A DNA stretch of 64,000 bases from Paraburkholderia atlantica. GTDB lineage: Bacteria; Pseudomonadota; Gammaproteobacteria; Burkholderiales; Burkholderiaceae. A model generated the notes under the pieces. It made no database searches. It saw nothing but the letters and a program-made list of their open reading frames with translations, and had not been told where the DNA came from. Position numbers and translations under genes: made by a program. Location: NCBI RefSeq assembly GCF_009362785.1, contig NZ_WHNQ01000010.1:1-64000 (forward strand), given 5' to 3'. Of the stretch, positions 54,907 through 64,000 are shown one piece after another (the first letter of the stretch is position 1; each line of letters starts with the position of its first letter).

Positions 54907-55737
54907 TTACACGGCGAGCCGTTCGCAGATCGCCTTGGTCGACGTGGCGGCGTTCAGCGTATAGAAGTGCAGACCCGGCACGTTCGCGTCGACGAGCCGT
55001 TGACACAGATCCGTCACCACGTCGAGCCCGAACGCGCGGATCGACTCGCGGTCGTCGCCGAAGCTCTCGAGCCGGCGCGCGATCCAGCGCGGCACTTCGG
55101 CGCCGCACATTTCGGAGAAGCGCATCAGCTGCGAGAAGTTCGTGATCGGCATGATGCCGGGCACGATCGGCACGTCGACGCCGAGCTGTCGCGCATCGTC
55201 GACGAAGCGGAAGTACGCGTCCGCGTTGAAGAAGTACTGCGTGATCGCCGAGTTCGCGCCGGCCTTCACCTTGCGCGCGAAATTCTCCAGATCGTGACGC
55301 GGCGAGCGCGACTGCGGATGGTATTCCGGATAGCCGGCCACCTCGATCCAGAACCAGTCGCCGAACTCGGCCCGGATGAAGCTGACGAGCTCCGACGCAT
55401 AGCGCAGCTCGCCGACCGCGCCCATGCCCGAGGGCAGATCGCCGCGCAGCGCGACGATATGGCGGATGCCGTGCGCGCGGTACTCGTTAAGAATCGCGCG
55501 CAGGCTTTCCTTCGACGAGCCGATGCACGACAGGTGCGGCGCCGCCTCGAGCCCTTCTTTCGCCATGTCGATGACGGTATCGAGCGTGCCTTGCTGGGTC
55601 GAGCCACCGGCGCCGAACGTGACGGACACGAACTTCGGTTTGAGCGACACGAGTTCCGCGCGCGTCGCGCGCAGTTTGTCGATGCCTTCCTGCGTCTTCG
55701 GCGGGAAGAATTCGAATGAGAGTTCGATCGGATTCAT
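54907..55737 (-). CDS. metF: Methylenetetrahydrofolate reductase
   Basis: MetF reduces 5,10-methylene-THF to 5-methyl-THF for methionine synthesis. It is 276 residues, a TIM barrel. The N-terminal segment LSFEFFPPKTQEG has the catalytic Glu, and VSVTFGAGGSTQQGT binds FAD. The middle segment RHIVALRGDLPSG and QYFFNADAYFRFV are also family hallmarks. It stands in the same direction as ahcY with a small membrane gene between them, forming a methyl-cycle cluster. Confidence 0.95.
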   Translation of the reverse strand: MNPIELSFEFFPPKTQEGIDKLRATRAELVSLKPKFVSVTFGAGGSTQQGTLDTVIDMAKEGLEAAPHLSCIGSSKESLRAILNEYRAHGIRHIVALRGDLPSGMGAVGELRYASELVSFIRAEFGDWFWIEVAGYPEYHPQSRSPRHDLENFARKVKAGANSAITQYFFNADAYFRFVDDARQLGVDVPIVPGIMPITNFSQLMRFSEMCGAEVPRWIARRLESFGDDRESIRAFGLDVVTDLCQRLVDANVPGLHFYTLNAATSTKAICERLAV

Positions 55738-55748
55738 AGTCAATGAGG

Positions 55749-56102
55749 TCAACCTAGACTGCGGTTGCCGAAAATGAGCGCGGACAGCAGCCACGACACG
55801 ATGCTGTACAGGATCGAGCCGAAGAACGCCGACCAGAAGCCCGACACCTCGAAGCCCTTCAACAGCGACGAGGCCAGCCAGAAGCACAGCGCATTGACGA
55901 CCAGAATGAAGAGTCCGAGCGTGAGGATCGTGACGGGCAGCGTCAGCAGGATCAGTACCGGCCGAATCACCGCATTGATGAGACCGAGCACGATCGCGAC
56001 GATCAGCGCGGTGCCGAAGCTGCGGATGTGGATCGACGGAACGATGTAGGTGATGATCAGCAGCGCGAGCGCGTTGATGAGCCAGGTCAGCAGCACGGTC
56101 AT
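55749..56102 (-). CDS. Phage-holin-family (DUF360-type) small membrane protein
   Basis: This 117-residue protein has four predicted helices, starting with TVLLTWLINALALLIITYIV, and has GLINAVIRPVLILLTLPVTI as the conserved loop-helix of the phage-holin family 4 group. Function is unknown, and the name does not imply phage origin. It lies 11 bp before metF and is probably co-transcribed with it. The open frame extends 23 codons upstream, but the ATG at 56102 is preferred because MTVLLTW begins the family pattern. Confidence 0.87.
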   Translation of the reverse strand: MTVLLTWLINALALLIITYIVPSIHIRSFGTALIVAIVLGLINAVIRPVLILLTLPVTILTLGLFILVVNALCFWLASSLLKGFEVSGFWSAFFGSILYSIVSWLLSALIFGNRSLG

Positions 56103-56277
56103 GTGAGAACTCCTTGTAAGCACCTGTGCGGGGAAGATGTCCAGCAAATGAAAAGCGGCGCTGTCGAACAAAGCGGCGCATTGTGCGCCGCCCCGAGATC
56201 AGACCGTCAAACTTTTCACCGCCGTCCGCTTGGCCGGGCGCGCGAAGCGCGCCTCGAACCCGCGGGCGGCCGCCTAC

Positions 56278-57696
56278 TTAGTAGCGATAGTGGTTCGGCT
56301 TGAACGGACCGTTCTTGTCGACGCCGATGTAGCCGGCCTGCGCGTCGGACAACACGGTCAGGTTCGCGCCGATGCGCGCCAGATGCAGACGCGCGACCTT
56401 CTCGTCCAGATGCTTCGGCAGCACGTACACCTTGTTCTCGTACTTCGCGCCCTGCGTGAACAGTTCGATCTGCGCGAGGGTCTGGTTCGTGAACGAGTTC
56501 GACATCACGAACGACGGGTGGCCCGTCGCGCAGCCGAGGTTCACGAGACGGCCTTCGGCCAGCAGGATCACGCGCTTGCCGTCCGGGAAAATGATGTGAT
56601 CGACTTGCGGCTTGATGTTTTCCCACTGGTACTGGCGGGTCGACGCGACGTCGATTTCCGAGTCGAAGTGGCCGATATTGCAGACGATCGCGTTATGACG
56701 CATCGCCTTCATGTGATCGTGGTTGATCACGTGATAGTTGCCGGTCGCCGTCACGAAGATGTCGGCTTTATCCGCCGCGTATTCCATCGTCACGACGCGG
56801 TAGCCTTCCATCGCCGCTTGCAGCGCGCAGATCGGATCGATTTCGGTGACCCACACGGTCGCGCCCAGACCGCGCAGCGATTGCGCGCAGCCCTTGCCCA
56901 CGTCGCCGTAACCGGCCACGACCGCGATCTTGCCGGCGATCATCACGTCGGTCGCGCGCTTGATGCCGTCGACGAGCGACTCGCGGCAGCCGTACAGGTT
57001 GTCGAACTTCGACTTCGTGACCGAGTCGTTGACGTTGATGGCCGGGAACGGCAGACGGCCTTCCTTTTCCATCTGGTACAGACGATGCACGCCAGTGGTG
57101 GTTTCTTCCGTGACGCCCTTGATTGCCGCGAGGCGCTTCGAGTACCACGTCGGGTCGATCTCGAGGTGCGCGGCAATCGACTTGTACAGCGCGGTTTCTT
57201 CCTCGTTGGTCGGCTTGGCGATCACCGAGCGGTCTTTCTCGGCCTTCGAGCCGAGGATCAGCAGCAGCGTTGCGTCGCCGCCGTCGTCGAGGATCATGTT
57301 GGCGAACTCGCCGTTCGGCCATTCGAAGATGCGGTGCGAGAACTCCCAGTATTCGTCGAGCGATTCGCCCTTGAACGCGAACACCGGCGTGCCGGCCTGC
57401 GCGATCGCGGCGGCGGCATGGTCCTGGGTCGAGAAGATGTTGCACGAGGCCCAGCGCACGTCCGCGCCGAGCGCGGTCAGCGTCTCGATCAGCACGCCGG
57501 TCTGGATCGTCATGTGCAGCGAGCCGGCGACGCGCGCGCCCTTCAGCGGCTGCTGCGCCTTGTACTCTTCACGCGTCTGCATGAGGCCGGGCATTTCGGT
57601 CTCGGCGATCGTCAGTTCCTTGCGGCCCCACGCGGCGAGCGACATATCGGCAACAACGTAATCCTGCTTGGGGGAATCGATAACTGCGGCGTTCAT
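56278..57696 (-). CDS. ahcY: S-adenosylhomocysteine hydrolase
   Basis: AhcY splits S-adenosylhomocysteine into homocysteine and adenosine, keeping the methyl cycle running. It is 472 residues. The NAD-binding motif is [20 protein letters not shown] (about 255-274). The N-terminal part has [20 protein letters not shown] and [14 protein letters not shown], typical of the family, and the C-terminus ends KPNHYRY, which contacts the cofactor of a neighbouring subunit. A strong AAAGGAGGG ribosome site precedes the ATG, and an SAH riboswitch sits in the leader. Confidence 0.97.
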   Translation of the reverse strand: MNAAVIDSPKQDYVVADMSLAAWGRKELTIAETEMPGLMQTREEYKAQQPLKGARVAGSLHMTIQTGVLIETLTALGADVRWASCNIFSTQDHAAAAIAQAGTPVFAFKGESLDEYWEFSHRIFEWPNGEFANMILDDGGDATLLLILGSKAEKDRSVIAKPTNEEETALYKSIAAHLEIDPTWYSKRLAAIKGVTEETTTGVHRLYQMEKEGRLPFPAINVNDSVTKSKFDNLYGCRESLVDGIKRATDVMIAGKIAVVAGYGDVGKGCAQSLRGLGATVWVTEIDPICALQAAMEGYRVVTMEYAADKADIFVTATGNYHVINHDHMKAMRHNAIVCNIGHFDSEIDVASTRQYQWENIKPQVDHIIFPDGKRVILLAEGRLVNLGCATGHPSFVMSNSFTNQTLAQIELFTQGAKYENKVYVLPKHLDEKVARLHLARIGANLTVLSDAQAGYIGVDKNGPFKPNHYRY

Positions 57697-57733
57697 CACG
57701 CCCTCCTTTCTAAGAAATTGACTAGAAATGTGA

Positions 57734-57862
57734 CGTGAGCGCGGTTTGAGGCAACGCACGGATTCGCGTGATGCGCATTCCATGCTGCCGATTGAAGCCT
57801 TCGAGCCTGGCGGGCGGCCGGCGAATGCGGATTCGCGGTACCCGTCGCAACGCTCCTCGAAG
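57734..57862 (-). promoter_or_regulatory. SAH riboswitch in the ahcY leader
   Basis: On the minus strand, TCGAGGAGCGTTGCGACGG begins the element (about 57844-57862). The partner AGGCTCGAAGG lies near 57795-57810, and the closing pseudoknot-type segment AACCGCGCTCACG ends it (about 57734-57746). These match the conserved parts of the SAH-responsive riboswitch known in beta-proteobacterial ahcY leaders. SAH binding turns expression on. Boundaries are approximate. Confidence 0.82.
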
Positions 57863-57872
57863 ACGAACGGCG

Positions 57873-57878
57873 ATTGTA
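57873..57878 (-). promoter_or_regulatory. ahcY promoter -10 box
   Basis: TACAAT on the minus strand, preceded by TG one base upstream (extended -10). Its inferred start lies just ahead of the riboswitch. No good -35 box is seen. Confidence 0.5.
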
Positions 57879-57928
57879 GCAAATCGAGGTGACTTCGGCG
57901 CGCGCGGGATGGTGCGGCGCGCGCTGGT

Positions 57929-58654
57929 TCAGATCGGCAGCAGTCCCAGCATCGGCGCGAGCAGCACCATCGCGACGCCGGCAATCATCATCGTCAGGCT
58001 GGACACCACGCCCTCCTCGCTGCCGAGTTCGCGTGCCTTCGCGGTGCCGACGCCGTGCGCGGCCGCGCCGAACAGCGCGCCGCGCGCGAGCCGCGTGCGC
58101 AGCGGCACGAACGCGAGCACGAGTTCGCCGAACAGCATGCCGCAGACGCCCGTCGCGATCACGAACAGCGCGCTCAGATCTTTCGGCGCGTGAATCCTGT
58201 CGGACACGGCGAGCGCGAACGGCGTCGACACCGAGCGCGTCATCAGGCTGCGCTGCAATTCCGGCGACAGATGCAGCAGCTTCGCGAGCATCAACGAGCC
58301 GCCGACGCCGACCAGAATCCCCACCGTCACGCCGACGGACAGTGAAATCCAGTGGCGCTTCAGCAGTGCGCGGTACTCGTAGATCGGCACGGCGAACGCG
58401 ACCGTCGCGGGACCGAGCAGCCACATCAGCCAGCGCGTGTCCTCGAAGTACAGCGAATACGGAATGTGGGCGAGCACGACAATCGCGACGAGCGCGGCCG
58501 GCACGGTCAGCATCGGCGTGAGCCAAGGCGAGCGCACGCGCGCATACAGCGCCTTCGACGCGAAATACAGCGTGATCGTCAGCACGAGGCAACCGGCCGC
58601 GATCAGGCGCGAGGCGTCGTCGGCCAACAGCGAAGTCAAAAAGAGCGGGTTCAT
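57929..58654 (-). CDS. lrgB: LrgB/CidB-family membrane protein
   Basis: This 241-residue membrane protein matches the LrgB family: about seven helices, with [20 protein letters not shown] (about 136-155) and [20 protein letters not shown] near the C-terminus, the two conserved blocks. With the CidA-like protein it forms a pair that affects murein hydrolase activity and, in some bacteria, pyruvate export. Its ATG overlaps the lrgA stop by four bases. Confidence 0.92.
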   Translation of the reverse strand: MNPLFLTSLLADDASRLIAAGCLVLTITLYFASKALYARVRSPWLTPMLTVPAALVAIVVLAHIPYSLYFEDTRWLMWLLGPATVAFAVPIYEYRALLKRHWISLSVGVTVGILVGVGGSLMLAKLLHLSPELQRSLMTRSVSTPFALAVSDRIHAPKDLSALFVIATGVCGMLFGELVLAFVPLRTRLARGALFGAAAHGVGTAKARELGSEEGVVSSLTMMIAGVAMVLLAPMLGLLPI

Positions 58655-59142
58655 CGGTGCTCGCGCGCCAGACTGCTGGTCTTACGCGCAACCCGCACGC
58701 GGCGCAGCGCGAAATGCCGTTCGACGCGGGCGGCCTGATCGACGGCGAACGCCACCGCGACCATCACCATCAGCGTGCCGGCGATCACGACCAGCGCGAG
58801 CCGCCAGCCGTCCGCGCGGAACAGGCCGCCGTATTGCACGGCGGCGACCGCGGCCGGAATGAAGAACAGCAGCATGTCGGACAGCAGCCAGTCCGCGCCG
58901 GCCTTGACCCAGCGAGGCGCGACGCCGCCGCAGAACAGCAGCGCGAGCAGCACGACGAGGCCGAGCACGCCGCCCGGCACCGGCAAATGCAGCCGGCGCA
59001 CGATGAAATCGGCGCCGATCCACAGCGCGGCAATCGCGGCACTTTGCACGGCGATGCGTGCGACCCGGCCGAAGCCACCCGCGCCGCCGCTCGAACCGCC
59101 ATCGGCGGGAGGCGCGGAACGGACGAAAACTGGCGCGGACAT
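58651..59142 (-). CDS. lrgA: CidA/LrgA-family membrane protein
   Basis: This 163-residue holin-like protein has four predicted helices; LHLPVPGGVLGLVVLLALLF (about 51-70) and LLSDMLLFFIPAAVAAVQYG are the conserved blocks. The basic C-terminal tail follows. It is coupled to lrgB (ATGA). A LysR regulator is divergent 112 bp away, the same arrangement as cidR with cidAB in Gram-positives. Confidence 0.9.
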   Translation of the reverse strand: MSAPVFVRSAPPADGGSSGGAGGFGRVARIAVQSAAIAALWIGADFIVRRLHLPVPGGVLGLVVLLALLFCGGVAPRWVKAGADWLLSDMLLFFIPAAVAAVQYGGLFRADGWRLALVVIAGTLMVMVAVAFAVDQAARVERHFALRRVRVARKTSSLAREHR

Positions 59143-59223
59143 GGCATTCCCTGGCTGACTCGGAAGGGGCTCAGTATGAGGCTCGTCGCACCATAAACAA
59201 AATGACTTACAATCATCGAAACC

Positions 59224-59238
59224 ATTCCAATCTGGAAT
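59224..59238. promoter_or_regulatory. Inverted repeat in the LysR/LrgA divergent region
   Basis: ATTCCA (59224-59229), ATC and TGGAAT (59233-59238) form a perfect inverted repeat just before the LysR-family start. A TACAAT box lies at 59208-59213. This is the most likely site of autoregulation. Confidence 0.45.
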
Positions 59239-59254
59239 TCTGGAGGCCACGGTC

Positions 59255-60205
59255 ATGGAACTCCGCGCGCTGCGCTATTTCGTCGAAGTGGTCCGTCAAC
59301 AGAGCTTTACGGTCGCCGCCGAGCAGATGTTCGTCACGCAGCCGACCATCAGCAAGATGGTCAAGTCGCTGGAGGATGAGATCGGTTCGCCGCTGCTGCT
59401 GCGCGACGGCCGTCAGATGGTGCTCACCGACGTCGGCCGGATCGTCTATCAGCGCGGTCAGGACGTGCTCGCCGCGCACGCGCAACTACAGGCCGAGCTG
59501 AACGATCTCGACACGCTCGGGCGCGGTGAACTCGCCATCGGCATCCCGCCAATGGGCGGTGAACTCTTCACGCCCGCGATCGCCGAGTTCCGCAAGCGCC
59601 ATCCGAAGATCGAACTGAAGCTGTTCGAGCAGGGCTCACGCGCGATCGAAGCCGCGCTGATCAACGGCGAGCTGGAACTCGGCGGGGTGCTGCAGCCGGT
59701 CGATCCCGACAACATCGACGTGCTGCCGATGTCGCGCCAGTTGCTGTGGCTCGTCGCGCGCAGCGGCTCGCGCTGGGACGCGTTGAACGAGGTGCCGCTC
59801 GCGCAGCTCGCGAACGAGCCGTTCGTGTTTTACGGCGAGAGCCTCGCGCTGAACGACGTCGTGCTGAACGCCTGCCGCGCGGCGGGGTTTGCGCCCGCGA
59901 TCGTTGGGCGCAGCGGGCATTGGGACTTCATGGCGGCGCTGGTGCTGGCCGGCGTCGGCATCGCGCTGCTGCCCGCGCCTTATTGCCGGCGGCTCGATCC
60001 CGCGCAGTTCACCTGCCGCCCGGTCGTCGAACCGGAGATCCCGTGGGAAATGGCGATCGGCTGGCGCCGCAACGGCTATCTGTCGCACGCGGCGCGCGCA
60101 TGGCTCGACGTCGCGCGCGAAACGCTGCCGACGCACGTCAGCGACGATTTCATGCTCGGACCGGGAATCGGCTTCAACGGAATCGCAACGCCGGACGAAG
60201 CTTAG
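59255..60205 (+). CDS. LysR-family transcriptional regulator
   Basis: This 316-residue protein has an N-terminal winged HTH (MELRALRYFVEVVRQQSFTV, AAEQMFVTQPTISKMVKSLE at about residues 1-45) and a substrate-binding effector domain from about 90 (GELAIGIPPMGGELFTPAIA). It is divergent from lrgAB and probably controls it in response to a small metabolite, as CidR does with acetate-related signals; this is inference. GGAGGCC lies before the ATG. Confidence 0.92.
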   Translation: MELRALRYFVEVVRQQSFTVAAEQMFVTQPTISKMVKSLEDEIGSPLLLRDGRQMVLTDVGRIVYQRGQDVLAAHAQLQAELNDLDTLGRGELAIGIPPMGGELFTPAIAEFRKRHPKIELKLFEQGSRAIEAALINGELELGGVLQPVDPDNIDVLPMSRQLLWLVARSGSRWDALNEVPLAQLANEPFVFYGESLALNDVVLNACRAAGFAPAIVGRSGHWDFMAALVLAGVGIALLPAPYCRRLDPAQFTCRPVVEPEIPWEMAIGWRRNGYLSHAARAWLDVARETLPTHVSDDFMLGPGIGFNGIATPDEA

Positions 60206-60282
60206 CTACCCGCGCACGAGTGAAGCGCGGCGGGCGGTTGCATCGCGCCGCCTGCGTTTGTCGAACTCGTCGTCGACGGCGA

Positions 60283-61908
60283 TCAAGCCGCCTGCGCCGA
60301 TATCCCCGCTCCCTGTCGCCGGCTCGCCGCGATCAACTCCGCCGCCCGTTCGCCGATCATCACCGTCGGCGAGTTGGTGTTGCCGCCGATCAGGGTCGGC
60401 ATCACCGACGCATCCACGATCCTCAACCCCGTCACGCCACGCACGCGCAATTGCGGATCGACGACCGAGCGCGCGTCGCCGCCCATCCGGCAAGTCGCGA
60501 CCGGGTGATAGATCGTGTCCGCGCGCTCGGCGATCGTCTGGCGCAGTTCGGCATCCGTTTGCCCCGGCCGCGTGTACAACTCCTCACCGCCATGCAGCGC
60601 GAGCGACGGCGCGTCGAGAATGCGCCGCGCGATCTTCGCGCCCTCGACGAGCAGATCGAGGTCGCGCGCATCGCTCAGAAAGCGCGGATCGATCAGCGGC
60701 GCCACACGCGCATCGGCGCTCGCGAGCGTCACGGTGCCGCGGCTATGCGGACGCAGCACGCAGACGTGCAGCGAATAGCCGTGGCCCCAGTGCATATGGC
60801 GGTTGTGATCGTCGACGATCGCCGCGCAGAAATGCAATTGCAGATCGGGCCGCTCGAGCGTCGGCAGGGTCTTCAGAAAACCGCCCGCCTCGGCGACGTT
60901 GCTCGACAGCATGCCGCGCCCATGCCGCATGAAGGTGACGAACTGCGGCAGCAGCCGCGCGATGCCGCGCACCGAGAACCCGACCGGCTCGATCGACCTC
61001 ACCCGCTTGTTGATCGTGAAATCGATGTGATCGATCAGGTTCTGACCGACTTCGGGCGCATCGTGCAGCACGTCGATGCCGAGCGAGCGCAAATGCGCGG
61101 CCGGCCCGATGCCCGAGCACATCAGCAATTGCGGTGAGTTGAACGCACCCGCGGCAAGCACGACCTCGGCGCGCGCGGCGAGCGCTTCGATCCGGCCGCC
61201 GCGCACGATCTCGACGCCGCTCGCGCGCTTGCCGTCGAACACGACGCGCAGCACGGTTGCGTCGGCGATCGTGTGCAGGTTCGCGCGCGGCCGGTCGTAG
61301 ATATAGGCACGAGCAACGCTGCAGCGTCGCCCGTCGCGTTGCGTGACCTGATAAAAGCCGACGCCTTCCTGGTCCGCGCCGTTGAAATCGTCGTTCGCCT
61401 TGTAGCCCGCTTCGAGCGCGGCCTGCACGAAGCGCTTTGAAAACGGATTCTTGAAGCGCAGATCGGATACCGTCAGCGGACCGGCCTCGCCATGCCACGC
61501 ATCGGCGCCGCGCTGGTTGTCTTCGGCGCGGCGGAAATACGGCAGCACCTCGGCCCACGACCAGCCATCGCAGCCGAGCCGGGCCCACTCGTCGTAGTCG
61601 AGCGGATGGCCGCGCGTGTAGATCATCGCGTTGATCGCGCTCGATCCGCCGAAACCGCGGCCGCGCGGCTGATAGCCCTGGCGACCGGCGAGCCCCGGCT
61701 GCGGCGTGGTCAGGTAGCCGTAGTTGGTCTTCAGCCGGTTCGGCACCACGGCCGCGACGCCGACCGGCATGTTCACCAGCAGATTGCGCTCGGTATGCGG
61801 ACCGGCTTCGATCAACGCGATGGTCGCGTCGGGACAGCTATCCGCGAGACGGCTCGCGAGCGTGCAGCCACCCGAGCCCGCACCGACGATGATGTAGTCG
61901 TATTGCAT
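60283..61908 (-). CDS. GMC-family oxidoreductase (choline dehydrogenase-like)
   Basis: This 541-residue flavoprotein begins YDYIIVGAGSGGCTLASRLA, the FAD-binding motif. GMC signatures include GFGGSSAINAMIYTRGHPLD (about 82-101) and AGAFNSPQLLMCSGIGPA (about 258-275). The catalytic His is in DTIYHPVATCRMG (about 473-485). Substrates range over alcohols including choline and alkanols; none can be assigned here. CAGGAGGAG precedes the ATG at 61908. It is divergent from the AidB-like gene. Confidence 0.92.
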   Translation of the reverse strand: MQYDYIIVGAGSGGCTLASRLADSCPDATIALIEAGPHTERNLLVNMPVGVAAVVPNRLKTNYGYLTTPQPGLAGRQGYQPRGRGFGGSSAINAMIYTRGHPLDYDEWARLGCDGWSWAEVLPYFRRAEDNQRGADAWHGEAGPLTVSDLRFKNPFSKRFVQAALEAGYKANDDFNGADQEGVGFYQVTQRDGRRCSVARAYIYDRPRANLHTIADATVLRVVFDGKRASGVEIVRGGRIEALAARAEVVLAAGAFNSPQLLMCSGIGPAAHLRSLGIDVLHDAPEVGQNLIDHIDFTINKRVRSIEPVGFSVRGIARLLPQFVTFMRHGRGMLSSNVAEAGGFLKTLPTLERPDLQLHFCAAIVDDHNRHMHWGHGYSLHVCVLRPHSRGTVTLASADARVAPLIDPRFLSDARDLDLLVEGAKIARRILDAPSLALHGGEELYTRPGQTDAELRQTIAERADTIYHPVATCRMGGDARSVVDPQLRVRGVTGLRIVDASVMPTLIGGNTNSPTVMIGERAAELIAASRRQGAGISAQAA

Positions 61909-62224
61909 GCGCTCCTCCTGATGGGCCGCGTTGCTCGCGGACCCTGTCTCGTGCACACTTGTCTACGTGTGTTTTCTGCGCATTGTAGGGAGCGTTTTGG
62001 GGCTGCGGCGGCTTACTGACAGAACGATTCCTCTAAACGCCGGCGGCATCGCGCCCCTATGATGAAAGGCGCGCACGGGCCGCGCGCGGCATGCAAACAC
62101 GGCGCGGCGCGCGCCTTTCTCCCCCCATCCGGCATCACGCGCGGCGCTCGAACAGATGCGTCGAAACACATCGCGGATGCCGTCGGCAAAGCGGCGCACA
62201 ATAGCGAAAGCACGGAGACAGCAG
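61909..62224. other. Divergent GMC/aidB intergenic region
   Basis: This 316-bp gap holds both promoters. TATGAT near 62057-62062 is a candidate -10 box for the plus gene, leaving a leader of about 155 nt, but no good -35 is seen. I find no hairpin with a T tract and no small gene with a ribosome site. Confidence 0.4.
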
Positions 62225-63913
62225 ATGGAACGGCACGGCTTCGGCCAGACTCACGAGGTGACGAATCAGGCGCCTGCGCTCGCGGACTACAACCTGTTCG
62301 CGAGCGACACCGCCTTGAGCGCGGCCGTCGATCGCGACGGCGCGAGCTGGCATCGCGAGGCGCTGCTGCGACACGGCGCGGCGCTGACGACGCCCGACAC
62401 GCTCGCGCTCGCCGAGCTCGCCAACCGCCATACGCCGGAGCTGGTCACGCATAGTCCTCGCGGCGAGCGCATCGACGCGCTCGAGTTTCATCCCGCGTGG
62501 CACGAACTGCTCGTGCTGCTGCGCCGCGAAGGACTGCACGCGCTGCCGTTTTCCGATCCGCGAAGCGGCGCGATGGCGGCGCGCTGCGCGGGCTACTTCA
62601 TGCATGCGCAGATCGAATCCGGCTCGCTGTGTCCGCTGACGATGACCTTCGCGAGCATTCCGGTGTTGCAGCGCGAGTCCGCGTTGTTCGACACACTGCG
62701 CGAGCAGTTGTACACGCGCGAGCACGATCCGCGCGACGTGCCGCTCACGCAGAAGCGCTCGATGATGATCGGCATGGGCATGACCGAGAAACAGGGCGGC
62801 TCCGACGTGCGCAGCAACCAGACGCGAGCGCATGCGCTCGACGGTGCCGGCGGGCGCGGCGGCGCCTACGGGCTCATCGGTCATAAGTGGTTTTTCTCGG
62901 CGCCGCAATGCGACGCGCATCTGGTGCTCGCGCGCACCGACACGCACGAGGGACTGTCGTGCTTCTTCGTGCCGCGGTTCGCGCCGGACGGCAGCAAGAA
63001 CGCGGTGCAGATCCAGCGCCTGAAGGACAAGCTCGGCAACCGCTCCAACGCAAGCAGCGAAGTCGAATTTCTCGACGCATACGGCGTGATGATCGGCGAC
63101 GAAGGACGCGGCGTGCCGACCATCATCGAAATGGCGAACTACACGCGGCTCGATTGCGTGATCGGCAGCGCCGCGCTGATGCGCGCCGCGCTCGTGCAGG
63201 CGATCCATCATGCGCGGCATCGCAGCGCGTTCGGGCGGCACCTCGCCGAGCAACCGCTGATGCGCAACGTGCTCGCCGATCTCGCGCTCGAATCGGAAGC
63301 GGCGACGGTGCTGTTCATGCGTCTCGCGCGCGCGTTCGAGGAATCCGCCGACGCGTCATCGGCTTCATCGGCCGAACGCGCGTGGCGGCGCATCGTTACG
63401 CCGGCCGCGAAGTATTGGGTCTGCAAGCGCGCACTCGAATTCACCGGCGAGGCGATGGAAGTGTGGGGCGGCAACGGCTACGTCGAAACCGGGCCGATGG
63501 CGCGCTTCTATCGCGAGGCGCCGGTCAACTCGATCTGGGAAGGCTCGGGCAACGTGATGTGCCTCGACGTGCTGCGCGCGATCGAGCGCGAGCCGCAAGC
63601 CGCGCAAGCGCTGTTCGCCGCCTGGCAGGACGTCGCACGCGCGCATCCGGCATTGGGCGCGGCGCTCGCGCGGCTCGCCGCGACGCTGAACGGGCCAGCC
63701 GAACAGCGCGAGGCGTCGGCACGACGTATCGCGCAGCAGATCGTGCTGATCGCGCAGGCGACGCTGCTCGCGCAGCACGCGCCCGCGGCGGTCGCCGACG
63801 CGTTCATCGCGACGCGGGTCGCCGACGGCTGCGGCGAAAGCGGCCGCGTGTACGGCACGCTGCCGGCCACGTTCGATCACGCGGCGATCATCGAGCGCGC
63901 CTTTCCCGCGTAA
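62225..63913 (+). CDS. aidB: AidB-type acyl-CoA dehydrogenase
   Basis: This 562-residue flavoprotein closely follows E. coli AidB as I remember it: the N-terminal THEVTNQAPALADYNLFASD, LIGMGMTEKQGGSDVRSNQT-type block (seen as MIGMGMTEKQGGSDVRSNQT, about 179-198), LIGHKWFFSAPQCDAHLVLA and the C-terminal MPVNSIWEGSGN-type block (APVNSIWEGSGNVMCLDVLR). In E. coli AidB is part of the adaptive response to alkylation and binds DNA. GGAGA lies nine bases before the ATG. The frame is open 23 codons upstream without a ribosome site. Confidence 0.9.
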   Translation: MERHGFGQTHEVTNQAPALADYNLFASDTALSAAVDRDGASWHREALLRHGAALTTPDTLALAELANRHTPELVTHSPRGERIDALEFHPAWHELLVLLRREGLHALPFSDPRSGAMAARCAGYFMHAQIESGSLCPLTMTFASIPVLQRESALFDTLREQLYTREHDPRDVPLTQKRSMMIGMGMTEKQGGSDVRSNQTRAHALDGAGGRGGAYGLIGHKWFFSAPQCDAHLVLARTDTHEGLSCFFVPRFAPDGSKNAVQIQRLKDKLGNRSNASSEVEFLDAYGVMIGDEGRGVPTIIEMANYTRLDCVIGSAALMRAALVQAIHHARHRSAFGRHLAEQPLMRNVLADLALESEAATVLFMRLARAFEESADASSASSAERAWRRIVTPAAKYWVCKRALEFTGEAMEVWGGNGYVETGPMARFYREAPVNSIWEGSGNVMCLDVLRAIEREPQAAQALFAAWQDVARAHPALGAALARLAATLNGPAEQREASARRIAQQIVLIAQATLLAQHAPAAVADAFIATRVADGCGESGRVYGTLPATFDHAAIIERAFPA

Positions 63914-64000
63914 GCGCGGCGGGCACGCTAACTCCGGGCGCTCCGCTCGCAACACCGACGCAAGCTCAAACCAATAAGCGCGCTCGACGCGCATCGTCAT

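Noticed and set aside
55749-56102. Holin-family gene as a sign of prophage
   Set aside because: The family name is historical; the gene sits between metF and ahcY without any other phage gene.

Overview
The window is GC-rich, gene-dense DNA from a Burkholderiaceae chromosome, most likely Paraburkholderia or Burkholderia. That assignment rests on gene families and gene order judged by eye, with no database search. It carries core biosynthesis genes (argC, pyrE, glmU-glmS, cca, metF, ahcY). I see no insertion sequence, prophage, CRISPR array, tRNA or rRNA, so it looks like main-chromosome backbone rather than a mobile island.

Region 1 (1-9.4 kb) concerns aromatic amino-acid and phenylacetate breakdown. 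It holds the 3' end of paaE, a DUF1835 protein, a PaaR-like TetR regulator, an acetyltransferase, an Lrp-type regulator divergent from hppD (4-hydroxyphenylpyruvate dioxygenase), and a single-chain indolepyruvate ferredoxin oxidoreductase. The oxidoreductase would turn arylpyruvates into arylacetyl-CoA, which can feed the paa route. Region 2 (9.5-23.5 kb) is mixed housekeeping: maeB, an aromatic-acid-type MFS transporter, pyrE, an RcsB-like orphan response regulator, argC, LysE and EamA exporters, a beta-hydroxyacid dehydrogenase, a Mut7-C RNase-like protein and an IclR regulator. Region 3 (23.6-27.8 kb) holds small proteins of unknown function, a lipoprotein, a lytic transglycosylase, a rhomboid protease and a 571-bp gene-free stretch with DnaA boxes.

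Region 4 (27.9-40.6 kb) is cell-wall precursor, folate and tRNA work: glmU-glmS, ttcA-folB-folM-like, a MidA-like methyltransferase, cca-GST, an NDUFA9-like protein, slt and 5-formyl-THF cyclo-ligase. Region 5 (40.7-45.8 kb) is a 5-oxoproline utilisation locus: a MarR regulator divergent from pxpB-pxpC-pxpA, followed by a DUF969/DUF979 membrane pair that is probably the transporter. Region 6 (45.9-54.8 kb) is a dipeptide ABC operon with two tandem substrate-binding proteins (dppA2-dppA1-dppBCDF) and a TraB/GumN gene at its end. Region 7 (54.9-64 kb) has metF, a small membrane protein, ahcY behind an SAH riboswitch, a CidA/LrgB pair with a divergent LysR regulator, a GMC oxidoreductase and an AidB-type acyl-CoA dehydrogenase.

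The least expected element is a putative small RNA of about 61 nt at 17995-18055 on the minus strand. It has a near-consensus promoter, two tandem anti-Shine-Dalgarno motifs, one of them shown in a hairpin loop, a strong terminator and a nested inverted repeat over its -35 box. Other regulatory elements worth attention are the SAH riboswitch, paired terminators inside the dpp operon, and the DnaA-box-containing gap.
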